A DNA stretch of 64,000 nucleotides, taken from Phytophthora colocasiae (lineage: Eukaryota > Oomycota > Peronosporomycetes > Peronosporales > Peronosporaceae). Positions 33,301 through 43,390 of the stretch are shown here, piece after piece; positions within the stretch are counted from its first letter, which is position 1, and the number at the start of each line of letters is the position of its first letter. The DNA is taken from positions 1,922,001 to 1,986,000 of the forward strand of contig JAGKQI010000091.1 in assembly GCA_018806915.1 (NCBI GenBank). Direction: 5' to 3'. Position numbers and translations under genes: made by a program. The notes under the pieces are model-generated. The model worked only from the letters and a program-made list of their open reading frames with translations. It was not told the origin of the DNA and searched no databases.

Positions 33301-33577
33301 TTTTCTTGTGCTTCAAGAGCCACAAACGGAGTGCTGAGATCACCAAGAGCCTTGGACGGAACTTGGATCCTGACTTATGGAGCATGACCCACTTCATCAG
33401 CAACGGAGTGTCACTGCGTCCTGTGAAGAGTTTCTCAATTGCTACTGTGTCTTGCAAACTTAGCTCAATGTAGCTGAGTCGGTTGATCGGCCATGACGTC
33501 GAGTCACTCGTCTCCTCGTTTTCACTGCAAACGACTGGTGTCTTCATATTCTCGCGGCTGAAAAATACAAGTGGCAA
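30378..33577 (-). CDS. CARMIL/LRRC16-like leucine-rich-repeat protein
   Basis: Exons 33577-31613, 31553-30942 and 30884-30378 (introns of 59 and 57 bp) give about 1027 residues; an earlier exon is possible because a TTTTTCAG acceptor precedes the first in-frame region. Residues about 30-170 fit the small PH-like domain of CARMIL, with RLLVISALRLWLLK and a following beta-rich stretch. From about 320 on, ribonuclease-inhibitor-type LRRs repeat: LRRLDFSFNRFT, LLELNIAGNHLG, LQRLDVSRTQLD, LIQLDLSYNQM, MVDLSDNDLSG, LRMLDVTGNECG. The C-terminal 165 residues are disordered and Ser/Glu-rich. CARMILs regulate capping protein and myosin I at actin-rich membranes. I see no clear capping-protein-interacting motif, so CARMIL-like is the safe name. 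Confidence 0.75.
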
Positions 33578-33987
33578 GACGTGGGGTTGCCGTAAATATA
33601 GCGGAATTACGGCTTGTGATAACGGATCTATCGCTGACTCGGATCATTAATCACATCGGCAGCACAATGACTATAACCAAAAACATCTCATGAATGCCGC
33701 AGCAGCAGCAACCAGTACACCCCGGAGTACTTGACATTCTAAATGAACCTGCAATCCTGTTGATATGCAGTGCACACGACACGCAAAAAATACACAGTGA
33801 AGAAGTATCATTCCCCAGAATTCGTAAGACATTGAACCACTTTTGATGTGTTAGACATCGCGTCGGATATTATCTGGAAAAGATTAGTCAAGAGTTGTCA
33901 CAATTTCTTAGTGGATGCTTGGCCGGTGAACTGAGGAAAGAAACGTTCCAGGTAAAGGAGCTGGAGGAGAAGCCACATTTGCCACTA

Positions 33988-35815
33988 ATGGATGACGATG
34001 ACGTGAAGCCAACCTCGCATCTTGAAGGGGCGGAGGTAATGGACAACGAAGAGCTGGAGATGTTGAAAGTGCTGCCTTCGTTGCCGTTCGTGAATAATTA
34101 TGGGCTTGGTAAGTTCTACTACATTCGAGAGTGCTACGATGAGTACTACGACATTGTGATGAAGATGTTGGACCAGGGGAATAAGTTGGTGACCGTGACG
34201 GGAACACCAGGTGGGGGGTCTACATGTTGAGCTGGTTTTTCGACTTGTGCTCACTTGGTTATGCTGTTTAGGCATCGGCAAGTCCATCTTTTATGGTTAT
34301 TTTTTCCAGTGCTTGCGGGAGGAGATTAAAGAGATGGAACGGAAGGACACTTGGATCGTTGCGGCGGCCTACAGGGGGGACAAGCTATATGATGCCATTG
34401 GCTATCAAGACAACAATGACGATGCGAAAGATATTTTTTCCGACGAAGAGATAACGGATTTCATAAGAGCGGCTCTTCAAGAGAAAAAGAGTGTGATTCT
34501 GTTGGCCGATGAGCCTCCCAGTAGGACCTGGGGTAAGGCGAAAACGGTGGTCTTTACAAGTCCCAATGAGAGCTGGATGAGATCAGTGCGGAAAGACTTC
34601 TGCACTCTCTACATGCCACTCTGGACCTTGCCGGGGCTCCAAAAGGCAGCAAAACTGCTTGCCCTCCACAAAACAGACAGAGACGGATCGTACATCACTG
34701 GCGAAGTTATCGAGGAGAGGTTTTATACTTTCGGTGGTGTGGCACGAGAGTGCTTTTTACTCGAGGATAACGAAATCTTCAACTGCCAGAATGACTTGGC
34801 ACGTGCAATCGATACAATCTCGAACCCAAGAAAGCTTGAGGATCTTATCACCGGACGACAGACCAGCACTGTTTATCATCGTGTTCTCCATTGGATGCCA
34901 CTCCCAGAGAAGAATGGCAAAGTGGTCACAAGTCAGTTCGCATCTCCGTTCGTCAAGAAGATACTTGCGGAGCGTTTGATGAAAATATCAAAGGAGGACA
35001 GAGATCAATTACGCAAGTCTCTTGCAGGATTTACAAATGGTGCAGCGTTTGCTGGATGGCTTTTCGAGATTGTTGTGCATGAAACTCTAGGACGAGGCTG
35101 CACACTACAACTGCGGCCTCTACCGGGTAAGGAGGCAATCCCTGGAAATCGCAAGTGCAATCAAGTACCGACTGCGAGCAAGGACATGAAGCTTGAGCCG
35201 CTTGAGATTGAAGAGGGTGAAATAGACGAGTTCAAACTCGAGAATTTGTCTGCAGAGACGGCGACGCTGGGTCCGTACCATCAGCCGATGAGTATGCAGT
35301 TTGAGTCGATTGACGGATTTTATATCCGGAAGATGCCGAAGATTGAGCCCTTTGGGGAGAAGCTCATCGAATGGAACGCCAAGCACCGGTTGACCATGGT
35401 CCAGACGACGATTTCGCAGACGCATCCTGTTAATGCGTCGGGGATGCTCAATGTCCTGGACAAACTTGGGTTGATAGAAGAGGTGAAAGCTCATCCAGAG
35501 CGAGTGGCTTTGGTTTTTGTCGTGCCAGAACCAGAAATCGCTGCCAAGTATGAGCGACAGAACGTCCGTCCAGATCGCCATAAACTGTCTGCCCTGCAGC
35601 TCTGCCGTGCAACAAAGACTAAACTGAAGAGCCAAAAAATTGAATCGGTTGATCAACTGCGGGAAGCAATCCTTAAAGAGCCCCAGATTGTCTCGAAAGC
35701 TGTGAAAGAGAGACTCAACAACCTACGAGACGAGTCCTACACCGACGCGATGGTGAGGATCCCGCAGTTTGTGTGCTGCCTTCCCGGTGAAGTTCGTGCT
35801 GATGAAGATGTGTAG
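33988..35815 (+). CDS. CRN-type effector core without LFLAK header (P-loop NTPase + REase-like)
   Basis: Exons 33988-34210 and 34272-35815 give about 588 residues from the first in-frame ATG. An open frame reaches up to 33895 and an upstream exon is possible. The 61-bp phase-1 intron splits the Walker A loop: VTVTGTPG then GIGKSIFYGYFF. The order after it is that of CRN C-terminal regions: an NTPase with a Walker-B-like VILLADEP, then a restriction-endonuclease-like module with SIDGFYI and a MVQTTISQTHPV strand, where D and Q-x-T/S are core positions. No LFLAK or secretion signal is seen in the first 100 residues. It may have lost its header or may be an intracellular relative. Function is inferred from family architecture. 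Confidence 0.72.
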
Positions 35816-36256
35816 GTGCCCCGAAGTTTGTTAGCTTGACTTTGGATTTCCTCAAGTAGCATCGCATTAGTATTTTGATGAATATTCCTTCAACAACTAC
35901 TTCTTTTTTGTATCAGATATCCGTTTTTAGGTACTTCTGTGTAAAGTTTGCACTACTTACTGATGCGACGACAATGTTGCCTCGACATGTCAGCATCGCA
36001 AAAAAACAAACAAACACACACACAATGTTTGCGTTGGATCACTGGTGTAACCAAGTCAAGTGATATATCGATTGCTTCTGACGATACTGCAAGACAATCG
36101 GTGCATTCTCCGGTGGAACTCTACCAATGCTTGGGAGTGGCCTAGGTGCGAGAAGAATACGTCTCACTCACGATAATATCGATTCCGCGCTAGACGAGTA
36201 GTGAGGACTCATAGCAGACTACTAAAGTGTTGTTTCTGTAAACAACACAGCCAAAA
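35816..36256. other. Intergenic between two CRN genes
   Basis: This is the convergent 3' region of the two CRN-type genes. It has a short CA/AC-rich tract near 36003-36025. No gene is seen. Confidence 0.5.
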
Positions 36257-38416
36257 TCAAAGGCTAGTTTTATCCTTCTTGGACCTCGAGCTAGACGACC
36301 CACGTTTGGTTCTGCGTTGCTTGGTGGAGGCAGGAGCACGGCTGCGTGTTGCCTTGGCTGGGGATTTTGCATTTTTAGTGCGTGGGCGTGAACGTTGCTT
36401 GGTGTCGGCTTCACAAGAGGAGTCATCAGATTCCTCCTCTCTTACCTTACTACTCGTACGCATCCGTAGATTGTGTGACGACGGAGAAGGAGCCGCTGAA
36501 CCGGTTTCGTCGTTGTCCTCTTCTTGAGCCTCGCCATCCTGATCACTGTCCTTTCCTTGAGCCTCATCACCATTTATCTTCATCTTCTCGATCTTGCCAA
36601 CATACTGCGTCACCACCACGTCGAAGTCATTGTCTTTCTTGCGTTCCTCGTTGTCCATATTTCTAAACTTCTGTAGTTTGAACTGGTCGTAAGTGTCAAC
36701 CTCGACCAGGAAGAGAACTATGTGCATATAGTCTCCAAACCCTTGCTTCGTTACCAAAGTGTGGATGACCTTTTTGAGAGCATCGTGCTGGATGGAGTGT
36801 CTTAAACTCACAGTCGCCTGGAGGTAAATAACAAACGTCTTCCTTGGTACAACGAGAACACCATCGATTGATGGAAAGGTGTTCGAAACGGGCCGATACA
36901 CACATTCTTTAGCAACAATTTCCGACGCCCCTTGAATCATCTCAGAGCTTGCTTTGAACGGGCCCAGTGATTCAATGGAGCCCTCTTCTGTTCCTTCCCT
37001 TTCGAGTGCTCGCACCAACATTTTGCTGGTGCCAGCGTTTTCAAGAAGAAATCTCTCGCAGATATGTCCTCTCCATGCTTGCGCCAATGGGTTTGAGGTC
37101 ATACAGTATCGATTGATCTCATCCATCGACGCAGAATTGAATCGAGCACTGACCTTACACTTGATGATTCCAGACACAAAGTCGATAGCATATCCTCCGG
37201 GTGTCTTCTCATCACGAAACAGCGCAAATAAAATGTGTTTTCTCTTATCGTTATCACTGTCTGTCTCGATACTCCGGAACATAGTCTTCAGTTCTTCAAA
37301 CTTTGCAGGAATGGCGATTTCAACCTTTTTCACCAAACGTTCCAGATCCAATAAATTCGAAAACAACAATCGTGGCTTTCCCCCGACGAGGTTGTATCTC
37401 ATAAACCACGCATTATGCGTGTCTAATCCTGGTTGTATGCTAGGCCAGATGGTGCCCACTTTGTCCACATACTTTTTACACTCCTCCGTGGTCCATGGAT
37501 TCATGTAGATCGTAGCACATTTTTCTTTCACAAACGCATTGTAGTTGTCTGTGCGTGGACTCGCGAACAGATAGGAATGGGCAAACATTGTAGTATCTCC
37601 CCAGTCACGATGTTCCTGCCCATCAAACAACCCATGATATAAATTTGTAGAAACCGGATACAAAGTTCCATTGTACCGCTTCTCGGCTGCGTCCCAAGTG
37701 AAGAAAAACTTTTTGTCGACCGTATCGAGAGGTCGGTATGCCACATTTTTGCGCTCCGACATGAACAGCAGCAGCAAAAACACTCCAAACACGGACTTGC
37801 CAATGCCAGGACTGCCAATCACGAGAACTCGATCGCTCCCCTGATTCTGAATGAAAAATTGGCTCAGCCTGTAGACATCCCAATACTCTTGCCGGACGTA
37901 CAATCCCCTCTCCAAAGCTACACCAAGAAATGCTGTTGGGGTTCTCAACAACAATTCAGGAGCCAGGTCCGTGCCACGATTTAAGCTCTGTCCAAGCTTC
38001 ATCATGTCCAATACTTCTGGTAATATCTGCTCAGTTCGATCATCACCCACTCTCTGCTTCTTCCTGAGTGGATCTTCCGGGGGAACGATCACCAGCACGT
38101 GGACTTGATCTTGATCCGGTTGGAAGTTCGTTCCGAAGTACTCGTCGTTTTTGACCCACCACGTTGGATCCATCTTTAAAAACTGAGTCTCAACCTCGTT
38201 GAGCGTCAGAGTTGACGCCCCAGCCACATCCAGCCACGCGCCGTCCGCCGTCTTCGCCAGGAACAGCTGCAACTTGTCTGCGTCGATATCCTCCAAGTCG
38301 TTCTTCTTCGCTTTCTTAATATTTTCCTTCAGGCCCCCCACAAACTCACTCTCAGCGATATCCACCTCGAACGCGCTTTCCGCCTCACCAACGATCGCAC
38401 AGAAAAGCTTCACCAT
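36257..38416 (-). CDS. Crinkler (CRN) effector: LFLAK header, P-loop NTPase, REase-like nuclease domain
   Basis: A 719-residue intronless protein. The start at 38416 (MVKLFCAIVG) is chosen because CRN headers begin MVKLxCAIVG; an upstream in-frame ATG adds 39 non-conserved residues. The ubiquitin-like header has the LQLFLAK motif near residue 48 and ends at HVLVIVPP near 107. A Walker A GSPGIGKS follows near 200. The C-terminal module has SIDGVLV and IYLQATVSLRHS near 518-545, the D...Q-x-T core of CRN nuclease-like domains. The tail (last 120 residues) is acidic, then very Lys/Arg/Ser-rich, like a nuclear or chromatin-binding signal. CRNs are delivered into host cells and usually reach the nucleus; some induce cell death. 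Transfer and target here are inferred from the family. Confidence 0.92.
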   Translation of the reverse strand: MVKLFCAIVGEAESAFEVDIAESEFVGGLKENIKKAKKNDLEDIDADKLQLFLAKTADGAWLDVAGASTLTLNEVETQFLKMDPTWWVKNDEYFGTNFQPDQDQVHVLVIVPPEDPLRKKQRVGDDRTEQILPEVLDMMKLGQSLNRGTDLAPELLLRTPTAFLGVALERGLYVRQEYWDVYRLSQFFIQNQGSDRVLVIGSPGIGKSVFGVFLLLLFMSERKNVAYRPLDTVDKKFFFTWDAAEKRYNGTLYPVSTNLYHGLFDGQEHRDWGDTTMFAHSYLFASPRTDNYNAFVKEKCATIYMNPWTTEECKKYVDKVGTIWPSIQPGLDTHNAWFMRYNLVGGKPRLLFSNLLDLERLVKKVEIAIPAKFEELKTMFRSIETDSDNDKRKHILFALFRDEKTPGGYAIDFVSGIIKCKVSARFNSASMDEINRYCMTSNPLAQAWRGHICERFLLENAGTSKMLVRALEREGTEEGSIESLGPFKASSEMIQGASEIVAKECVYRPVSNTFPSIDGVLVVPRKTFVIYLQATVSLRHSIQHDALKKVIHTLVTKQGFGDYMHIVLFLVEVDTYDQFKLQKFRNMDNEERKKDNDFDVVVTQYVGKIEKMKINGDEAQGKDSDQDGEAQEEDNDETGSAAPSPSSHNLRMRTSSKVREEESDDSSCEADTKQRSRPRTKNAKSPAKATRSRAPASTKQRRTKRGSSSSRSKKDKTSL

Positions 38417-38782
38417 CTTTCCTCGAGGCGGCAGATTCTGGAATGCGGATGGAAGACGACATTCTCCTTTATCTAACGTTGATGGGAGGGAGAATTTCTG
38501 CGCCGTTGAGACTTCCAACCAGTCCATGGTCATCCTCTTCTATGAAGTAAATGTGAGACTGAAAGCGACGTTGAGAAATTGCAATGCCACAGAGAATTCA
38601 GCTAGATTTCGGAACAGTTTTCTCGCATCAATTCAAAGACGATCGTTCATTTACCAGAAACATCGTACTACAAAGACACTGTCAGTCTTGTGTTAATAGT
38701 TAATTCACTTGGTAAATGTCCAGCAAACTACTCACAGTTTTTTAGAAGGCACTTGTTTCTTCAATCAAATCTAAAGAGCAGG

Positions 38783-41700
38783 TTATGTGTCTGCATACAT
38801 GCCTTCGCTCTTAAGCAAGTGGCTAATAGCAGTCACCAACTCACTCTGCGCGATGTCAACACTCGGGTCGGCGATCTTCTCCATTAGTAGCCGATCCAGA
38901 TGCTGGCGAATCGACTTGATCAACACTCCGATGCGAGCTACAGCGTTGAAACGGATAAATCCATCTAGAGTCAGCAGGTTCTTTTCGTGGACCACCTCTA
39001 GTTGACCCCCAAAGAGCAGCAACGCATATGGATTCGCCATGGTGCTTTCCCGCACGAAAATCTTGGAGGTCTGAACCAGCTCCGTATACAAGAGCCACGG
39101 GGAGTCGTAATTGTTTTGGGAGAAATTACACGACGAAGGGTGCAGGAACACTCGCTCACGTTGTCCTGCCTCAGTTGTCGAGCGTACGAAGTATCGGATC
39201 TGCTTGGCATTATGATCCTCTTCGACTGCACCATGCGCGGCTTGGAAGTACTTCTGCTCCGGATACACCACTTGCGCTACGTTCGCATACAGACCCGCAC
39301 AAAGCGCAGCCTTGATAATACGCGGTGCATCTGCGTTCTCGTTCAGATTATCAGCACTGGAAGTCTCGTAGAAGCCAATGTTGTCGAGCTGCTGCAGATA
39401 CTGCTGTTTTAGGTCCAAGATCGACTCCATCGTATCGTACGACAGTCCAATATCGCGACAGAAGCCACGCTTCATCTTCTGGCCACGCAGAGGTGCGTAC
39501 CGCTCGATTAACTTCCACAACAACAAATGGTCACTCTTCCAGCTACCACCAAGCTCTTTCTTCAACGCGTCCTGCTTGGCACGCATCTCCGGGTCCGACA
39601 TACTCATAATGAATGGACTGCGGCTGGAAATGCAAGCTGCGATAATAGCCACCGGCTCGATGCAGCGAAGAATCGATCCATACACCAGGAACTTGCCAAT
39701 TCGAGCGTCAAGTGGTAGCATGGCAAGGTGGTTACCGAGCGGAGTGAGAACCACCTGTTCATCGTGGATATCGTTGGCTCCTTGAAGTTTGTTCCTTGGT
39801 GACTCGCCAACAGTTCGGAAGGCTGCAATGTCGACCAATTCCTGGACCGCAGCATCGATAGCCTCCTCATTCGGAGGCTCAATCGCCTTAGACAAGAAAC
39901 CCTTAATTGAGCCTAGCTCCAGCTTTTTGATCTGCAAGCAGAGCTGTTCCAGCGAGACACGGTGGATCTCAGCAGATAGCTGAGCATCCATAGCGGCGAA
40001 GCGTTTCCGTGAGAACAACCGGTAGCATGTGCCAGCTTGTACTCGTCCTGCACGACCTTTTCGCTGATCACAGGCGGCACGAGATGCCCAGCAGTCCAGC
40101 AACTGCGAACGACGGGCACGGTTGTCATACACCATCTCCTTAACCTTTCCGGAGTCGATAACAGCCGTGATATCGTCGATAGTGATCGATGTTTCAGCGA
40201 TATTCGTACTCACGATCACCTTGGTCTTGCCAGAAGGAGCAGACTTGAACACCATTGCCTGATCAGCCCCAGAAAGAGAACCATGGAGGGGGAGAGCCCA
40301 TAGCTTCGAAGAAAGCCCTCCGTTGCCGTGCACCAGCATCTCAACCAAGCGCTTGATCTCAGCAGTACCTGGTAAGAAAACAAGGATTGCTCCTCCAGAA
40401 CTGGGTTTCTCCACGAGATGGCGGACTAGGTGGACGATAAGGTCGTAATCGATCTTGGAATCATCCACCCGCGCTGCAATCTCGTCTGCTGTCATCTCGG
40501 AGAGAGGTTTCTGCTTCTCTTCCTCTTCGCCATCCTTCTTTTTATGCTTTTTGTCCTTCAGCAAATACTTCGGCACTTCGTAACAAGTTTGATCAAGAAC
40601 CTCCTCCAAAAAGTTGCACTCAACCGGGTACGTAAAGCCAGGGATGTCCAACACAGGACATGGGGTCTTCGTGATCGAGGAAAAGTACTTCACGAACAAC
40701 TCCGAGTTCATCGTCGCACTCATCAGAATTACGCGCAGATCCGGACGCTGAGGCAATAAATCTCGAAGGATAGACAGCAGGAAATCAGTGTCCACGTTGC
40801 GTTCGTGAACTTCATCGACAATCACGTGGGAGACACCCAACAACTGCCGATCATTGAGCAAACGTCGGAGCAGAACACCAGTGGTACAGAACAATAGCCG
40901 CGTGTTGGACGATTTCTTGGCATCCATGCGAATCTGGTATCCGACGACATCAGCAATGTCTTCGCACCGCTCCTGAGCGACACGAGTTGCCACGCCAATA
41001 GCAGCGATTCGGCGAGGTTGAGTACAAATGATGTTGCACTCGCCTCCAGCTCCGCGGTTAATGTACTCGTCCAGAATAAATTGTGGGACTTGAGTCGTCT
41101 TACCGCAACCTGTGGCACCACAGATAAGGACAACTTGGTTGTTCTGCACGCATTTAATCACTTGGAGCTCTTCCTTGCCGGCAGGAAGCTTCGCGCGTGC
41201 TGTGAGCATCTGCTTGAATTTCTGCTGCTGATCCTTCGCTTTACGCAACTCCAGTAGTTTTTCGCTCAAGCGACGCACAGCTTCCATATCAACTCGTCTT
41301 GGTTGATACTGGTTTGAATTCTTGCTTCGATTAGCACCACCCTTCTTTTTCTGCTTAGGTTTGTCGCTTTTTGCTGTTTTGGCGGGGGTAGAGGCCTTCG
41401 CTGGAACGTCTTTCACCTCAGTAGCTGGCTTCAAAAGCTGGATTCGAGCAGGACTAGTCGACGACCGCTGTTTATCTTGCAAGTACGTATCAATCGCAAC
41501 GTATATGTCGTAGAGCATAGGCTCACCCATAGAGTGCACGCAGCTCTTGAGAGCTTCTCCACATGCAGCCAGTAAATGCGGTTGAAGCTTTGGATTGGTC
41601 GTCGTTAGAGCGAGAAGCGGTAGTTCGAACGGATACCTTGATGTACCAGACAAGAACACGTGCAGTCGGAGCACGTCACTGACTTCAAATTCGAGCAGTT

Positions 41701-43072
41701 TGGTGTTCGACTCGTCTTCCAGCGTTTCAATCTTCAGCTTTTCGTCATAAATTGCTTCTAAAGCGAAGATTTCATCTTGACGTTGATCCAGCAACTCCCC
41801 TTTATCCTCTGGAGCCTCTATTGCTCCGTCAATCTCTTCCAAACTAAAATGCTTCTTGACGTGCGGGAATAGTTTCTCCAACAGAGCGAATAGTGTGACC
41901 ATGGATGGAGCCTTCAGATCCTCATCAGTCAAAGTAGAATCTTCCATAACAAACTGATTCGCCACCGCAACAGCGTCATGACGATCATAGCCGAACTTCA
42001 TCAGACGCTGGACAAGGACAGTCGTGCGTGCAGGTTCAGTAGAAGAAGTCGTCAATACCACATCAAGTTGCGTTCCTTCGGGGTTGAATTTCTTGGGCAA
42101 ATCTCCTTCCGGGATATTCAAGCAAAGCCAATCAAAGATAGCAGTCATACGTGCGTCTTCATCATCTGCAGCTACGTCCGGTGAGCAGTTCTGCAACGCT
42201 CCTTCAATATGAGATGACGTAAATCCGATCGCTCTCAGTCTCTGCGTGGCTTTCTTCTGGAATTCCTTTTCGTCCACGTTCTTCTCCATATCACCATCCT
42301 GAATTCCACCCTTCACGCTTTTCTTCTGCATATCTCCCAATTTCCTCAAGATTCCTTCAATAAGTTCTCTGCACGGTGCACTCATCATGACCTGTTTGGG
42401 TAAATTTGCTCTCTCTCTGTTCTCCCTGGCTCGTAGTTTCTTGTTCCTCTCTTGCGTCCGAACAAGCTTTGCCGCTTCAAATTCTTTATGTAACGCGAAC
42501 TTCCTGTCCATCGTCAGTGTCGTCACCTTCTCCACAACTTCTTCTTCTTCCTCATCGTCACCCCAAAGATCCATCTCCTTCTCCTTTTTACCTTCCGATT
42601 TAACTTCCTTCTCCTCCGTTTTAGTCTTCTTCCCCTTTTTACTTTTAAAACCTGTAACTTTATCTACAGAGCCATCCTGTGAGCCTAAAGACAGCCATAA
42701 ATCTCTAAAAGGATCCGGGAGCTTCCTCTCGTGTGGACGTAGCGGTTCTACATGTTTCAACGCCAATAAAGCGGCACAATGTTTAGCTTCGTCCATCGTC
42801 TCAAACTCCTCCGAAGGACAAAAGCTCAGGTCTTTTGCGCTGTCTTTAGCGTCCGGTAGAAAGCAGCGCATGCGGAATTTCGACTGGTCCTGGCTCCTGG
42901 CCTTGGCGTAGAAGGCGCTACGGCGCTTCTTGGACTGGCAGAACTCGTGCAGCAGCTGCATCGGTGTACGCTGCCATTCCTTACATAGAACTCCTTGGCG
43001 TACAGCGTCCCCTTTGGACACACTGACGGTCCCTGCGCCGCGCTGGCGATGCCCTGGCTGACGACGGCCCAT
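38783..43072 (-). CDS. DHX57: DExH-box RNA helicase, DHX57/DHX29 type, with UBA and RWD domains
   Basis: A single-exon protein of 1429 residues. A double-stranded-RNA-binding-like region lies near 40-110, then Lys/Glu-rich linkers and a UBA-like segment (RLRAIGFTSSHIEGAL) near 270. An RWD domain begins near 426 (DEIFALEAIYDE). The helicase core has GATGCGKT near 650, DEVHER near 750, SATMN near 785 and the C-terminal motifs STNIAETSITID and QRKGRAGR. The HA2/winged-helix and OB folds follow (LKQQYLQQLDNIGF and FVRESTMANPYALLLFGG). This order matches DHX57 and the related DHX29/plant DExH proteins, which remodel RNA or assist 40S scanning. Which role applies here is not visible. Confidence 0.88.
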   Translation of the reverse strand: MGRRQPGHRQRGAGTVSVSKGDAVRQGVLCKEWQRTPMQLLHEFCQSKKRRSAFYAKARSQDQSKFRMRCFLPDAKDSAKDLSFCPSEEFETMDEAKHCAALLALKHVEPLRPHERKLPDPFRDLWLSLGSQDGSVDKVTGFKSKKGKKTKTEEKEVKSEGKKEKEMDLWGDDEEEEEVVEKVTTLTMDRKFALHKEFEAAKLVRTQERNKKLRARENRERANLPKQVMMSAPCRELIEGILRKLGDMQKKSVKGGIQDGDMEKNVDEKEFQKKATQRLRAIGFTSSHIEGALQNCSPDVAADDEDARMTAIFDWLCLNIPEGDLPKKFNPEGTQLDVVLTTSSTEPARTTVLVQRLMKFGYDRHDAVAVANQFVMEDSTLTDEDLKAPSMVTLFALLEKLFPHVKKHFSLEEIDGAIEAPEDKGELLDQRQDEIFALEAIYDEKLKIETLEDESNTKLLEFEVSDVLRLHVFLSGTSRYPFELPLLALTTTNPKLQPHLLAACGEALKSCVHSMGEPMLYDIYVAIDTYLQDKQRSSTSPARIQLLKPATEVKDVPAKASTPAKTAKSDKPKQKKKGGANRSKNSNQYQPRRVDMEAVRRLSEKLLELRKAKDQQQKFKQMLTARAKLPAGKEELQVIKCVQNNQVVLICGATGCGKTTQVPQFILDEYINRGAGGECNIICTQPRRIAAIGVATRVAQERCEDIADVVGYQIRMDAKKSSNTRLLFCTTGVLLRRLLNDRQLLGVSHVIVDEVHERNVDTDFLLSILRDLLPQRPDLRVILMSATMNSELFVKYFSSITKTPCPVLDIPGFTYPVECNFLEEVLDQTCYEVPKYLLKDKKHKKKDGEEEEKQKPLSEMTADEIAARVDDSKIDYDLIVHLVRHLVEKPSSGGAILVFLPGTAEIKRLVEMLVHGNGGLSSKLWALPLHGSLSGADQAMVFKSAPSGKTKVIVSTNIAETSITIDDITAVIDSGKVKEMVYDNRARRSQLLDCWASRAACDQRKGRAGRVQAGTCYRLFSRKRFAAMDAQLSAEIHRVSLEQLCLQIKKLELGSIKGFLSKAIEPPNEEAIDAAVQELVDIAAFRTVGESPRNKLQGANDIHDEQVVLTPLGNHLAMLPLDARIGKFLVYGSILRCIEPVAIIAACISSRSPFIMSMSDPEMRAKQDALKKELGGSWKSDHLLLWKLIERYAPLRGQKMKRGFCRDIGLSYDTMESILDLKQQYLQQLDNIGFYETSSADNLNENADAPRIIKAALCAGLYANVAQVVYPEQKYFQAAHGAVEEDHNAKQIRYFVRSTTEAGQRERVFLHPSSCNFSQNNYDSPWLLYTELVQTSKIFVRESTMANPYALLLFGGQLEVVHEKNLLTLDGFIRFNAVARIGVLIKSIRQHLDRLLMEKIADPSVDIAQSELVTAISHLLKSEGMYADT

Positions 43073-43189
43073 TCGATTTGTATACTTGTATACATATTCG
43101 GTAGCACACTGAGCGACATATTTTTGTGAATATGCATTAATATATGTCGTTCACGGTGACGTAAGAGCTGGCACTTTTGAACCGCTAAT

Positions 43190-43214
43190 TTGTCCAAGTA
43201 CTAGCACATGTGCT
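43190..43214 (+). repeat. Harbinger left terminal inverted repeat
   Basis: Reads TTGTCCAAGTA, then CTAGCACATGTGCT. It matches the reverse complement of 45837-45861 with one mismatch. Confidence 0.75.
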
Positions 43215-43390
43215 ATCGAATATGAGCTTGCATTTTGATTGGACACTATTAATCGGTACAATGTACCGTTTTGTGCTGATATTTGTGCTAGAACACGACT
43301 TTCCAGAACGACTACTTTTGCTGTGCCAGACACAGCACATTTGTGCTAGCCAACCGAGGTCAGTCCGTCTTTTTACTCTCCAATTACATC

